From Methyloversatilis discipulorum (GTDB lineage: Bacteria > Pseudomonadota > Gammaproteobacteria > Burkholderiales > Rhodocyclaceae), in NCBI RefSeq assembly GCF_000527135.1, contig NZ_AZUP01000001.1, positions 2,356,001 to 2,420,000 on the forward strand: a stretch of DNA of 64,000 bases, in the 5' to 3' direction. Below the pieces are notes generated by a model, which saw only the letters and a program-made list of their open reading frames with translations, was not told the DNA's origin and did not search any database. The stretch's first letter is position 1. Each line of letters begins with the position of its first letter. This document shows, in pieces, positions 50,192 through 59,471 of the stretch. A program made the translations under genes and the position numbers.

Positions 50192-51136
50192 ATGAGCGCA
50201 CAGGACAAGTTCTACTGGCTGATGGGCGGCATCGGTGCCGTGCTGCTGCTGTCGTCCATGATCGGCTGGGTGCTGTCGCGGCGCGTCAGCGGTGAATCGG
50301 GGCGCGCCGTGGTCGACAACCTCAATGCGCGCATCAAGGCCTGGTGGATCATGGTGGCCGTGTTCGCGGTCGCCTTCATGCTTGGCAAAATGGCCACCAT
50401 CGTCATGTTCGCGCTCATCTCATGGTTCGCGCTACGCGAGTTCATGACGCTGACGCCGACCCGACCGGGTGACCACCGCGCGCTGTCGGTGTCCTTCTTC
50501 ATCGCGATTCCGCTGCAGTACGCGTTGATCGCCGACGAGTGGTACGCGCTGTTCTCGATCCTGATTCCGGTCTACGGCTTCCTGCTGCTGCCTTCGCTGT
50601 CGGTGCTGGCACAGGACACCGAGCACTTCCTCGAACGCGCCGCCAAGATCCAGTGGGGCGTCATGCTGACCATCTATTGCATCAGCCACGTACCGGCGCT
50701 GCTGCTGCTCGACATCCCCGACTACGCCGGCCAGAACGCGCTGCTGCTGTTCTACCTGCTGCTCGTCGTGCAGCTGAGCGACGTGCTGCAGTATGTGTTC
50801 GGCAAGCTGTTCGGCAAGACCAAGATCGCGCCGGTGGTGAGCCCGTCCAAGACCGTCGAAGGTTTTGTCGGCGGCGCGCTGTCGGCCACCGCGATCGGCG
50901 CCGCGATGTGGTGGATCACCCCCTTCTCGCCGCTGCAGGCGGCCGGCATGTCGGCCGCCATCGTCATCATGGGTTTCCTCGGCGGGCTGGTGCTGTCGGC
51001 GGTCAAGCGCAGCCTCGGCGCGAAGGACTGGGGCAGCATGATCCAGGGGCACGGCGGCATGATGGACCGCATGGATTCGGTCAGCTTCGCCGCACCGGTG
51101 TTCTTCCACCTCACACGCTATTTCTTCACCCCCTGA
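50192..51136 (+). CDS. phosphatidate cytidylyltransferase (CdsA-like)
   Basis: Membrane protein of 314 aa with about eight hydrophobic segments; makes CDP-diacylglycerol from phosphatidate and CTP. The CdsA signature is complete: SAVKRSLGAKDWGSMIQGHGG, then MMDRMDS. It resembles the YnbB branch of accessory CdsA proteins rather than the housekeeping copy next to uppS/dxr. Ribosome site AAGGGGATGCA precedes the ATG. Last gene of the module; it ends inside a 15-base repeat. Confidence 0.9.
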   Translation: MSAQDKFYWLMGGIGAVLLLSSMIGWVLSRRVSGESGRAVVDNLNARIKAWWIMVAVFAVAFMLGKMATIVMFALISWFALREFMTLTPTRPGDHRALSVSFFIAIPLQYALIADEWYALFSILIPVYGFLLLPSLSVLAQDTEHFLERAAKIQWGVMLTIYCISHVPALLLLDIPDYAGQNALLLFYLLLVVQLSDVLQYVFGKLFGKTKIAPVVSPSKTVEGFVGGALSATAIGAAMWWITPFSPLQAAGMSAAIVIMGFLGGLVLSAVKRSLGAKDWGSMIQGHGGMMDRMDSVSFAAPVFFHLTRYFFTP

Positions 51137-51167
51137 ATCTTCACCCCCTGAATCTTCACGCCCTGAT
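51124..51167. repeat. 15-bp tandem repeat over the cdsA-like stop codon
   Basis: CTTCACCCCCTGAAT occurs at 51124-51138 and 51139-51153, with a diverged third copy (CTTCACGCCCTGAT) at 51154-51167. Each unit contains a TGA in the reading frame, so loss or gain of a unit would leave the protein end unchanged. Confidence 0.85.
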
Positions 51168-51188
51168 CGTTCGCTGACGACACGTTTA

Positions 51189-51207
51189 CGCCGCGTATAC
51201 AGCGGCG
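51189..51207. promoter_or_regulatory. inverted repeat upstream of kdpF
   Basis: CGCCGC-GTATACA-GCGGCG, 67 bases before the kdpF start, followed by an AT-rich TTTATAGA (51224 region). This is a candidate KdpE operator and promoter; assignment is positional. Confidence 0.4.
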
Positions 51208-51273
51208 CCCGCGATTTATAGACCGTCTTTGCACGCGTCCTCCTAGTCTTCGCACATCGTCTGCGGAGGAATC

Positions 51274-51366
51274 ATGATGGGAACGCTGTACGGAATCTGC
51301 GCCGCGCTGGTCGTGGCGCTGTTCGTCTATTTGCTGTGGGCGCTGTGGCGCGCGGAGGATCTGTGA
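51274..51366 (+). CDS. kdpF: KdpF small subunit of the potassium pump
   Basis: Peptide of 30 aa, [20 protein letters not shown] then [10 protein letters not shown]. It is a single membrane helix with the same layout as E. coli KdpF (29 aa), which stabilises the KdpFABC complex in the inner membrane. GGAGGA stands three bases before the first ATG. The stop overlaps the kdpA start (TGATG). Confidence 0.88.
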   Translation: MMGTLYGICAALVVALFVYLLWALWRAEDL

Positions 51367-53102
51367 TGACCGCCCAGATGTGGATGCTGCTGGGCGGCTT
51401 CGTGCTGGCCGTCTGGCTGATCGCGCTGCCGCTGGGCCGCTGGCTGGCCCTGGTGTCTGAACGGGCGCCGCGTCCGTTTGCCGGCATCGAGTCGGCGCTG
51501 CTGCGCGCCTGCGGTGTGAGCGGCGAAGAACAGGGCTGGCGCGGCTATGCCGGTGCGCTGCTGCTGTTCAACCTGATCGGCGTGATCGCGCTGTACGCGC
51601 TGCAGCGGCTGCAGCCCGAACTGCCGCTGAACCCGCAGCAGTTCGCCGCGCCGACCTGGGATTCCGCGCTCAACACCGCGGTGAGCTTCGTCACCAACAC
51701 CAACTGGCAAGGCTACGGCGGCGAGTCGGCGATGAGCCACCTGACCCAGATGCTGGGCCTGACGGTGCAGAACTTCCTGTCCGCGGCCACCGGCATCGCG
51801 GTCGCCTTCGCGCTGATGCGCGGCTTCGCGCGCAGCGGGGCGGGCGGCATCGGCAACTTCTGGGTCGATGTCCTGCGCATCACGCTGTGGCTGCTGCTGC
51901 CGCTGTCCGCCGCGCTGGCGCTGGCGTTCGCGGCGCAGGGCGTGATCCAGAACCTGTCGCCCGACCTGACGGTCACGCTGCTCGAACCGCTGCATACCGA
52001 TGCGGGTGCGGTCAGCACGCAGACGCTGGCCATGGGGCCGGTCGCCTCGCAGGAGGCGATCAAGATGCTGGGCACCAATGGCGGCGGCTTCATGAACGCC
52101 AATTCGGCCCACCCCTTCGAGAACCCGACGGCGTGGACCAATGTGCTGCAGATGCTGGCCATCTTCGCGATTCCGGCCGGGCTGTGCATGGCCTTCGGTC
52201 GCGTGGTCGGCGACCGCCGTCAGGGCTGGGCACTGCTGGCCGCGATGACGGTACTGTTCGTCGCCGCAGTGGTCGGCATCATGTCGCTGGAACAGGCGGG
52301 CAACCCGCATTTCGCCGCGCTCGGAGTCGACCAGACCGCCAGTGCGCTGCAGGCCGGCGGCAATATGGAAGGCAAGGAGGTGCGCTTCGGCGTCGCCGCC
52401 AGCGCGCTGTTCGCCGCCATCACGACGGCCGCCTCCTGCGGCGCGGTGAACGCGATGCACGCCTCGCTGACACCGCTGGCCGGCGGCATCACGATGCTGC
52501 TGATGCAACTCGGCGAGGTGGTGTTCGGCGGCGTCGGTTCGGGTCTGTACGGCATGCTGCTGTTCGCCGTGCTGGCGGTGTTCGTGGCCGGCCTGATGAC
52601 CGGGCGCACACCGGCCTACCTGGGCAAGAAGATCGAACCGGCGGAAATGAAATGGGTGGCCGTCGCCGTCCTGGTCACGCCGCTGCTGGTGCTGGCCGGC
52701 AGCGCGCTCGCGGTGAGCACGGAGGCCGGTCGCGCCAGTCTGCTGAATCCGGCCGCGGCCGGCTTCTCCGAAGTGCTGTACGCCTTCTCGTCGGCCGCCA
52801 ACAACAACGGCAGCGCTTTCGCCGGCCTGTCGGCCAACACCCCCTTCTACAACCTGACACTGGCGATCGCGATGGCGCTCGGCCGCTTCGCCGTCATCGT
52901 GCCGGTGCTGGCGCTGGCCGGTGCGCTGGCCGCGCGCACCCGCGCCATGCGGCAAGCGGGCAGCCAGGACGCGGCAATGCCGACGCACGGACCGATGTTC
53001 GTCGTGCTGCTGGTGCTGACCGTGCTGCTGGTCGGCGCGCTCACCTACCTGCCTGCGCTGGCGCTCGGCCCGGTGGTCGAGCACATCAACCTGTATCGCT
53101 GA
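51366..53102 (+). CDS. kdpA: potassium-transporting ATPase subunit KdpA
   Basis: Ion-channel subunit (578 aa, about ten TM helices) that binds and conducts K+. Selectivity-filter-type loops are visible: [16 protein letters not shown] (residues about 108-123), [33 protein letters not shown] and [13 protein letters not shown], the four P-loop repeats. Length and order match E. coli KdpA (557 aa). Start at 51366 overlaps kdpF; kdpB follows after nine bases. Confidence 0.97.
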   Translation: MTAQMWMLLGGFVLAVWLIALPLGRWLALVSERAPRPFAGIESALLRACGVSGEEQGWRGYAGALLLFNLIGVIALYALQRLQPELPLNPQQFAAPTWDSALNTAVSFVTNTNWQGYGGESAMSHLTQMLGLTVQNFLSAATGIAVAFALMRGFARSGAGGIGNFWVDVLRITLWLLLPLSAALALAFAAQGVIQNLSPDLTVTLLEPLHTDAGAVSTQTLAMGPVASQEAIKMLGTNGGGFMNANSAHPFENPTAWTNVLQMLAIFAIPAGLCMAFGRVVGDRRQGWALLAAMTVLFVAAVVGIMSLEQAGNPHFAALGVDQTASALQAGGNMEGKEVRFGVAASALFAAITTAASCGAVNAMHASLTPLAGGITMLLMQLGEVVFGGVGSGLYGMLLFAVLAVFVAGLMTGRTPAYLGKKIEPAEMKWVAVAVLVTPLLVLAGSALAVSTEAGRASLLNPAAAGFSEVLYAFSSAANNNGSAFAGLSANTPFYNLTLAIAMALGRFAVIVPVLALAGALAARTRAMRQAGSQDAAMPTHGPMFVVLLVLTVLLVGALTYLPALALGPVVEHINLYR

Positions 53103-53111
53103 GGACGCACC

Positions 53112-55196
53112 ATGACGAACGCCCTTCATCCTTCGCGCCCGGCCGCCGGACTGCTCGACCCCGCACTGCTGCGCGGCGCGGTGCGCGATGCCTTCATCAA
53201 GCTCAATCCGGTGGCGCAGTGGCGCAATCCGGTCATGTTCGTGGTCTGGCTGTGCGCCGTACTGATCAGCGCGCTGTGGCTGCAGGCCCTGACCGGTCAG
53301 GGCGAGGCGCCGGCCTGGTTCATCGGCGCCAATGCGCTGTGGCTGTGGTTCACCGTGCTGTTCGCCAACTTCGCCGAGGCGCTGGCCGAAGGCCGCAGCA
53401 AGGCGCAGGCCGCCAGCCTGCGCAGCCTGCAGAAGCGCGGCACGGCGAAGAAGCTGCGCGCGCCGCGCCAGGGCGAGCACTGGGACGCGGTCGATACCGG
53501 CGCCTTGCGCATCGGCGACGTGCTGCTGGTCGAGGCCGGCGACACCATGCCCTGCGACGGCGAGGTGATCGAAGGCGTGGCCTCGGTGGACGAAAGCGCC
53601 ATCACCGGCGAATCGGCGCCGGTCATCCGCGAAGCCGGCGGCGATTTCTCGTCGGTCACCGGCGGGACGCGCGTGCTGTCGGACTGGATCGTCGTGCGCT
53701 GCACGGTCAATCCGGGCGACAGCTTCCTCGACCGCATGATCGCCATGGTCGAAGGCGCGAAGCGGCGCAAGACGCCGAACGAAGTCGCGCTGACCATCCT
53801 GCTGGTGGCGCTGACGCTGGCCTTCCTGATGGCCACCGTCACGCTGCTGCCCTTCTCGCTGTTCGCGGTCGATGCCGGCGGACAGGGCAGCCCGGTCACC
53901 GTGACCGCGCTGGTGGCGCTGCTGGTGTGCCTGATTCCGACCACGATAGGCGGCCTGCTGTCGGCCATCGGCGTGGCCGGCATGAGCCGCATGCTGGGCG
54001 CCAACGTGATCGCCACCTCCGGCCGCGCGGTCGAGGCGGCGGGTGACGTCGACGTACTGCTGCTCGACAAGACCGGCACCATCACGCTGGGCAACCGCCA
54101 GGCCGCCGCCTTCCTGCCGGCGCCCGGCGTGAGCGAGCGCGAACTGGCCGACGCCGCGCAACTCGCCTCGCTGGCTGACGAAACGCCGGAGGGTCGCAGC
54201 ATCGTCGTGCTCGCCAAACAGAAGTTCGCGCTGCGCGAACGCCAACTGCTGTTGCACGACGCCGTCTTCGTGCCCTTCACCGCGCAGACCCGGATGAGCG
54301 GCGTGAACTGGGAGGGCCGGCAGATCCGCAAGGGCGCGGCCGAGGCGGTGCGCCAGCATGTCGAGTCGCTGGGCGGGCAGTTCGCACCGGAACTGCTGCG
54401 CATCGTCGAGGACGCCGCCCGCCGCGGCAGCACGCCGCTGGTGGTGGCCGACGGCGAGCGAGTGCTCGGCGTGGTCGAACTGAAGGACATCGTCAAGGGC
54501 GGCATCCGCGAACGCTTCGTCGAACTGCGGCGCATGGGCATACGCACCGTCATGATCACCGGCGACAACCGGCTCACCGCCGCTGCCATCGCCGCCGAGG
54601 CGGGCGTCGACGACGTGCTGGCCGAAGCCACGCCGGAAGCCAAGCTGGCGCTGATCCGTCGCTATCAGGCCGAAGGCCGCATGGTGGCGATGACCGGCGA
54701 CGGCACCAACGACGCACCGGCGCTGGCCCAGGCCGACGTCGCGGTAGCGATGAACAGCGGCACGCAGGCGGCGAAGGAGGCCGGCAACATGGTCGACCTC
54801 GACAGCAATCCGACCAAGCTGATCGAGGTGGTCGAGATCGGCAAGCAGATGCTGATGACGCGCGGCGCGCTGACCACCTTCAGCATTTCGAACGACGTCG
54901 CCAAGTACTTCGCCATCCTGCCAGCCGCCTTCGCCGCCACCTATCCGCAGCTGGGTGCGCTGAACGTGATGCAGCTCGCATCCGGCGAGTCGGCCATCCT
55001 GTCGGCGGTCATCTTCAATGCGCTCATCATCGTCGCGCTGATTCCGCTCGCGCTGCGCGGCGTGCAGTACCGCGCGCTCGGTACCGCCGCGCTGCTGCGT
55101 CGCAACGGCCTGCTGTACGGCCTGGGCGGTTTCGTCGTGCCCTTCGTCGGCATCAAGCTCATCGACGTGCTGCTCGGCGCGCTGCACCTCACCTGA
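53112..55196 (+). CDS. kdpB: potassium-transporting P-type ATPase subunit KdpB
   Basis: Energising subunit of 694 aa. Phosphorylation site D319-KTGT in [13 protein letters not shown]; actuator TGES in [12 protein letters not shown] (dephosphorylation, residues about 161-165); nucleotide-binding region [18 protein letters not shown]; hinge [21 protein letters not shown]. All catalytic features of P-type ATPases are intact. The C-terminal TM helices end with [16 protein letters not shown]. Confidence 0.97.
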   Translation: MTNALHPSRPAAGLLDPALLRGAVRDAFIKLNPVAQWRNPVMFVVWLCAVLISALWLQALTGQGEAPAWFIGANALWLWFTVLFANFAEALAEGRSKAQAASLRSLQKRGTAKKLRAPRQGEHWDAVDTGALRIGDVLLVEAGDTMPCDGEVIEGVASVDESAITGESAPVIREAGGDFSSVTGGTRVLSDWIVVRCTVNPGDSFLDRMIAMVEGAKRRKTPNEVALTILLVALTLAFLMATVTLLPFSLFAVDAGGQGSPVTVTALVALLVCLIPTTIGGLLSAIGVAGMSRMLGANVIATSGRAVEAAGDVDVLLLDKTGTITLGNRQAAAFLPAPGVSERELADAAQLASLADETPEGRSIVVLAKQKFALRERQLLLHDAVFVPFTAQTRMSGVNWEGRQIRKGAAEAVRQHVESLGGQFAPELLRIVEDAARRGSTPLVVADGERVLGVVELKDIVKGGIRERFVELRRMGIRTVMITGDNRLTAAAIAAEAGVDDVLAEATPEAKLALIRRYQAEGRMVAMTGDGTNDAPALAQADVAVAMNSGTQAAKEAGNMVDLDSNPTKLIEVVEIGKQMLMTRGALTTFSISNDVAKYFAILPAAFAATYPQLGALNVMQLASGESAILSAVIFNALIIVALIPLALRGVQYRALGTAALLRRNGLLYGLGGFVVPFVGIKLIDVLLGALHLT

Positions 55197-55211
55197 ACAC
55201 GGAGTCCTGCC

Positions 55212-55793
55212 ATGAACGCCACCCTGAATACCCTGCGTCCTGCGCTGTCACTTTTCCTGCTGCTGTCCGCACTGACCGGCCTCGCCTACCCGCTGCTGTT
55301 CACCGCGCTGGCGCAGACGCTGTTCCCCGAACGCGCGGCCGGATCGCTGATCCGCGACGGCGAACAGGTGACCGGCTCGACGCTGATCGGTCAGCCCTTC
55401 TCGTCGCCCGGCCACTTCTGGTCGCGCCCGTCGGCCACCGCACCGCAGCCCTACAACGGCGCCGCGTCCGGCGGCAGCAATCTGGGTGCCAACAACCGCG
55501 TGCTGATCGACGCGGTGGCACAACGCATCGCCGCGCTGCGCGCCGCCGACCCGGACAACCGCGCGCCGGTGCCGGTCGATCTGGTCACCGCGTCGGCCAG
55601 CGGGCTCGACCCGGACATCAGCCTCGCCGCCGCCCGCTACCAGGCGGCCCGCGTGGCGCGGGTACGCGGCCTCGACCCGGCCGCGGTCGACGCGCTGATC
55701 GAAGGTCACGCGCGTCATCCGTGGCTGGGCTTCATCGGCGAGCCACGGGTGAATGTGCTGGCGCTGAATCGCGCGCTCGACGCGCTGCGCTGA
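55212..55793 (+). CDS. kdpC: potassium-transporting ATPase subunit KdpC
   Basis: Single-span accessory subunit of 193 aa. N-terminal TM (LSLFLLLSALTGLAYPLLFTALAQ), then the periplasmic/cytoplasmic domain with the conserved GSTLIGQPFSSPGHFWSRPSAT, AASGGSNLGANN and DLVTASASGLDPDISLAAARYQAARVARVRG motifs, and HPWLGFIGEPRVNVLALNRAL at the end. The ribosome site ACGGAG precedes the ATG. Last pump gene before a small membrane ORF and kdpDE. Confidence 0.96.
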   Translation: MNATLNTLRPALSLFLLLSALTGLAYPLLFTALAQTLFPERAAGSLIRDGEQVTGSTLIGQPFSSPGHFWSRPSATAPQPYNGAASGGSNLGANNRVLIDAVAQRIAALRAADPDNRAPVPVDLVTASASGLDPDISLAAARYQAARVARVRGLDPAAVDALIEGHARHPWLGFIGEPRVNVLALNRALDALR

Positions 55794-55795
55794 TC

Positions 55796-55912
55796 ATGGA
55801 CCATGACCTGCTCGTGCTGCTGCTCGGACTGCTGGCGATCGCCGCGCCGCTGGCGCTGGTCGGCTGGCTGGTCGGGCGCAGCAGCGGCCGCGACCGACGT
55901 TCCGGACGCTAG
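55796..55912 (+). CDS. 38-aa membrane peptide between kdpC and kdpD
   Basis: MDHDLLVLLLGLLAIAAPLA and LVGWLVGRSSGRDRRSGR: one strong TM helix with a basic cytoplasmic tail, three bases after the kdpC stop and nine before the kdpD start. Codon usage is like the neighbours. It is not KdpF, which is already present at 51274. It may be a second small Kdp component or a modulator of KdpD; the lack of a clear ribosome site lowers certainty. Confidence 0.5.
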   Translation: MDHDLLVLLLGLLAIAAPLALVGWLVGRSSGRDRRSGR

Positions 55913-55921
55913 ACTGCGACG

Positions 55922-58666
55922 ATGACCGACGAACCGACACGGCCCGACCCCGACGCACTGCTCGCCGCCGCGCAGGCGGCGGAGGCGCGCGCCGCGCGCG
56001 GCCGGCTGAAGATCTACTTCGGCTCGTCGGCTGGCGTGGGCAAGACCTGGGCCATGCTCGATGCCGCGCAGCGCCTGCGCGAGCAGCAGATCGACGTCGT
56101 CGTGGGCATCGTCGAGACGCACGGCCGCAGCGAAACCGCACAGCAGGTGCAGGGGCTGGAACGACTGCCGCGACGTACGCTCACGCTGCAGGGGCGCACG
56201 CTGGAGGAATTCGATCTCGACGGTGCGCTGGCGCGCCGACCCGCCGTGCTGCTGGTCGACGAACTGGCGCACAGCAACGCCCCGGGCTCGCGTCACCCGA
56301 AGCGCTGGCAGGACATCGACGAACTGCTCGACGCCGGCATCGACGTGTGGACCACGGTGAACGTGCAGCACATCGAAAGCCTGAACGACGTGGTCGGCGG
56401 CATCACCGGCATCCGCGTGCGCGAAACGGTGCCGGACCACGTATTCGATTCCGCCTCCGAAGTGGTGCTGGTCGACCTGCCGACCGACGACCTGCTGCGC
56501 CGGTTGCGCGAGGGCAAGGTGTATCTGCCGGAGCAGGCCGAGCGCGCGGTGAAGAACTTCTTCCGCAAGGGCAACCTGATGGCGCTGCGCGAACTGGCGC
56601 TGCGCCGCACGGCCGAGCGGGTCGAGGAAGACGTGCGCAGCTACCGGCGCGAACACGTCGCGCAGGCCAGCCGCGCGGTATGGCAGGTGAGCGACGCGCT
56701 GCTCGCCTGTGTCGGCCCGGACGCCGGCGCCGAGCGCCTGGTGCGCGCCGCGGCCCGCCGGGCGGCGCAGGCCGACGCGCCCTGGCATGCCATCTACATC
56801 GAGACACCGGCACTGCAGCGCCTGCCCGAAGCGCGTCGCCGGGCGATACTGGCCACGCTCAAGCTGGCCGAGTCACTGGGTGCAACCACCGCCACGCTGA
56901 CCGCGCAGGACGCCGCCGTGGCCGCCGTGACCTACGCGCGCGAACACAATCTGGGCACCCTGGTGACCGGCTACTCGCTGCGCGGCAGGGTTGGGTCGCT
57001 GTGGCAGCGCGCCACCGGCCGCAGCCACTTCGGCGAGCGGGTGGCGGCACTCGCGCCGGAAATCGAGTTCATGGTGATCGCGCGGCGCGACGACGCGGCA
57101 CCGGCTTCGCCGCCGCCGGCACAGGAGGAGGACGGCGAGGCGGTCGCACGCTCGCTGCGTGGCTATCTGTGGGCCGGCGCGTCGTGCGCCGCGGTGACCG
57201 TGCTGGCGACGCCGCTGCTGCCGTACTTCGACCTCGCCAACATCGTCATGCTCTTCCTGCTGGCGGTGATTGTCATCGCCGTGCGACACGGTCGCCGGGC
57301 GGCACTGGCCTCGGCCGTGCTGAACGTGCTGGCCTTCGATTTCTTCTTCGTGCCGCCGCGCTTCACCTTCTCGGTCAGCGACGCGGAATACCTGATCACC
57401 TTCGCCGTCATGATGGCGGTCGGTCTGGTGGTCGGCCAGCTCACCGCCTCGCTGCAGTACCAGGCGCGCGTCGCCCGCTACCGCGAAGACCGCGCGCGCA
57501 GCCTGTTCGAAATGGCGCGCGATCTCGGTCGCGCGCTGACGCTGGAACAGGTGGCCGAAATCGGCGAACGCGCGGTCGAGCGCGCCTTCCGCGGCGACGC
57601 CGCACTGCTGCTGCCGGACGCCGCCGAGCGGCTGGCACCGGCCTCGCCCGACAACGATCGCTTCGCGCCCGATAGCGGCCTTGCGCAGTGGGCTTACGAC
57701 CACAGCGAGCCGGCCGGCGCCGGCACCGGAACCCTGCCCGGCGCACCGGCGCTCTACCTGCCGCTGCAGGCGCCGATGCGCACGCGCGGCGTCATCGCCG
57801 TGAAGCCGGCGCACGCGCGGCTGCTGATGATTCCGGAACAGCGCCAGTTGCTCGACACCTACGCCGCGCTGGTCGCCATCGCCATCGAGCGCGTGCACTT
57901 CGTCGCCGTCGCACAGGACACGCTGCTGTCGATGGAATCCGAACGGCTGCGCAATTCGCTGCTGGCCGCGCTGTCGCACGATCTGCGCACGCCACTGACC
58001 GCATTGATCGGCATGTCGGAAAACCTGTCCGGCGCGCTGGCGCGCGAAGGTTCCGTGCACGGCCCGGCGATCAACGCCATCGTCGATCAGGCGCGGCGCA
58101 CCGCGCAGCTGGTGAACAACCTGCTCGACATGGCGCGACTGCAGGCCGGCGCAGTGGCGCTGCGCCACGACTGGCAGTCGCTGGAGGAACTGGCCGGCAG
58201 CGCGATCCGCGCCATCGAAGGCGCGCTGGCTCGGCACGTGGTGCGCGTGGACCTGCCGCCCGATCTGCCGCTGCTCTATGGCGACGCCGTGCTGCTCGAA
58301 CGGGTGCTGGTCAATCTGCTGGAAAACGCCGCCAAGTACACGCCGGCCGGTACGACGATACGCATCACCGCAGCGCGTGACGGCGACGCGATCGCGATCG
58401 AGGTGAGCGACGACGGCCCCGGCCTGCCGGCCGGCGATCCGGAAAACCTGTTCCGCAAGTTCACGCGCGGCGAGGCGGAATCGAGCACGCCGGGCGTCGG
58501 CCTCGGGCTGGCCATCTGCCGCGCCATCGTGCGTGCGCATGGCGGCGACATCGGCGCTGCCAACCGTCCGCCGCCGGCGCACGGCGCGGTGTTCCGCTGG
58601 ACCCTGCCGCACCGTGACGCGCCGGCGGGCACCGATCTGCCACCTGCGGCAGACTGTGCGGCATGA
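55922..58666 (+). CDS. kdpD: KdpD sensor histidine kinase
   Basis: Osmotic/K+ sensor of 914 aa. N-terminal KdpD domain with Walker A GSSAGVGKT (K41) and Walker B VLLVDELAHSN (about 105), a USP-like domain (about 245-365), four TM helices (about 400-500; LFLLAVIVIAVRHGRRAAL), a GAF-like domain, HisKA with H686 in LSHDLRTPLTAL, and HATPase (NLLENAAKYTPAG, EVSDDGPGLP, GVGLGLAICRAIV). All expected parts are present. Stop overlaps kdpE by ATGA. Confidence 0.96.
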   Translation: MTDEPTRPDPDALLAAAQAAEARAARGRLKIYFGSSAGVGKTWAMLDAAQRLREQQIDVVVGIVETHGRSETAQQVQGLERLPRRTLTLQGRTLEEFDLDGALARRPAVLLVDELAHSNAPGSRHPKRWQDIDELLDAGIDVWTTVNVQHIESLNDVVGGITGIRVRETVPDHVFDSASEVVLVDLPTDDLLRRLREGKVYLPEQAERAVKNFFRKGNLMALRELALRRTAERVEEDVRSYRREHVAQASRAVWQVSDALLACVGPDAGAERLVRAAARRAAQADAPWHAIYIETPALQRLPEARRRAILATLKLAESLGATTATLTAQDAAVAAVTYAREHNLGTLVTGYSLRGRVGSLWQRATGRSHFGERVAALAPEIEFMVIARRDDAAPASPPPAQEEDGEAVARSLRGYLWAGASCAAVTVLATPLLPYFDLANIVMLFLLAVIVIAVRHGRRAALASAVLNVLAFDFFFVPPRFTFSVSDAEYLITFAVMMAVGLVVGQLTASLQYQARVARYREDRARSLFEMARDLGRALTLEQVAEIGERAVERAFRGDAALLLPDAAERLAPASPDNDRFAPDSGLAQWAYDHSEPAGAGTGTLPGAPALYLPLQAPMRTRGVIAVKPAHARLLMIPEQRQLLDTYAALVAIAIERVHFVAVAQDTLLSMESERLRNSLLAALSHDLRTPLTALIGMSENLSGALAREGSVHGPAINAIVDQARRTAQLVNNLLDMARLQAGAVALRHDWQSLEELAGSAIRAIEGALARHVVRVDLPPDLPLLYGDAVLLERVLVNLLENAAKYTPAGTTIRITAARDGDAIAIEVSDDGPGLPAGDPENLFRKFTRGEAESSTPGVGLGLAICRAIVRAHGGDIGAANRPPPAHGAVFRWTLPHRDAPAGTDLPPAADCAA

Positions 58667-59373
58667 GCAGCCTGCAGCCCCCGGTGTCCCGAGTACTGAT
58701 CGTCGAGGACGATGCGGCGATACGCCGTTTCGTACGTCAGGCGCTGGAGGAGGCCGGACATCAGGTATTCGAGGCCGAGGCGCTGCAGCGCGGCCTGATC
58801 GAAGCCGGCACGCGCAAGCCGGATCTGCTGGTGCTCGACCTCGGTCTGCCGGACGGCGACGGCGTTGACCTGATCCGCGACCTGCGCGGCTGGAGCAGCG
58901 TGCCGGTCATCGTGCTGTCGGCGCGTACCGGTGACGACGACAAGATCGCGGCACTCGACGCCGGCGCCGACGACTATCTGATCAAACCCTTTTCGGTCGG
59001 CGAACTGATGGCACGCGTACGCGTCGCGCTGCGCCGCCGCGGCAACGCCCCGACCGACGCCGCAGGCCCGCTCCACTTCGGCGAGTGCGAACTCGATCTG
59101 GCGCGCCGCCTGATCACGCGCGCCGGCGAGCCGGTGCACCTGACGCCGGTCGAGTACCGGCTGCTCGCCACGCTGGCGGCACACGAGGGCCAGGTGCTGA
59201 CGCACCGCCAGTTGCTGCGCGCGGTGTGGGGGCCGAACAGCGTCGAGCATGGCCACTACCTGCGCATCTACATGGGCCATCTGCGGCGCAAGCTCGAAGC
59301 GGACCCGGCGCGGCCGGCGCACCTGCTGACCGAGACCGGCGTCGGCTACCGCTTCATCGCCGACGCCCGCTAG
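58663..59373 (+). CDS. kdpE: KdpE response regulator
   Basis: OmpR-family regulator of 236 aa that activates kdpFABC. Receiver: EDD at 15-17, phospho-acceptor D59 (LLVLDLGLPDGDGV), VLSARTGDDDK, K in YLIKPFS. DNA-binding wing-helix residues from about 135 (LTPVEYRLLATLAAHEGQVLTHRQLLRAVWG, YLRIYMGHLRRKLEADPARP, GVGYRF). Translationally coupled to kdpD. kdpDE downstream of kdpFABC on the same strand matches the usual operon order. Confidence 0.96.
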   Translation: MSSLQPPVSRVLIVEDDAAIRRFVRQALEEAGHQVFEAEALQRGLIEAGTRKPDLLVLDLGLPDGDGVDLIRDLRGWSSVPVIVLSARTGDDDKIAALDAGADDYLIKPFSVGELMARVRVALRRRGNAPTDAAGPLHFGECELDLARRLITRAGEPVHLTPVEYRLLATLAAHEGQVLTHRQLLRAVWGPNSVEHGHYLRIYMGHLRRKLEADPARPAHLLTETGVGYRFIADAR

Positions 59374-59471
59374 CCTGCGTGGGGCACCGGCCGGGCGGTC
59401 ATGGCCCGTGGGGGATAATGGCACTCCCTTCACACCCGGGCCACGCATCGGACAGCGGGTGGCCTGCAGGC

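Noticed and set aside
51327..55187. Open frame of 1286 codons on the - strand opposite kdpA/kdpB
   Set aside because: Antisense shadow of clear kdp genes; low-complexity Gln/Arg/His content.
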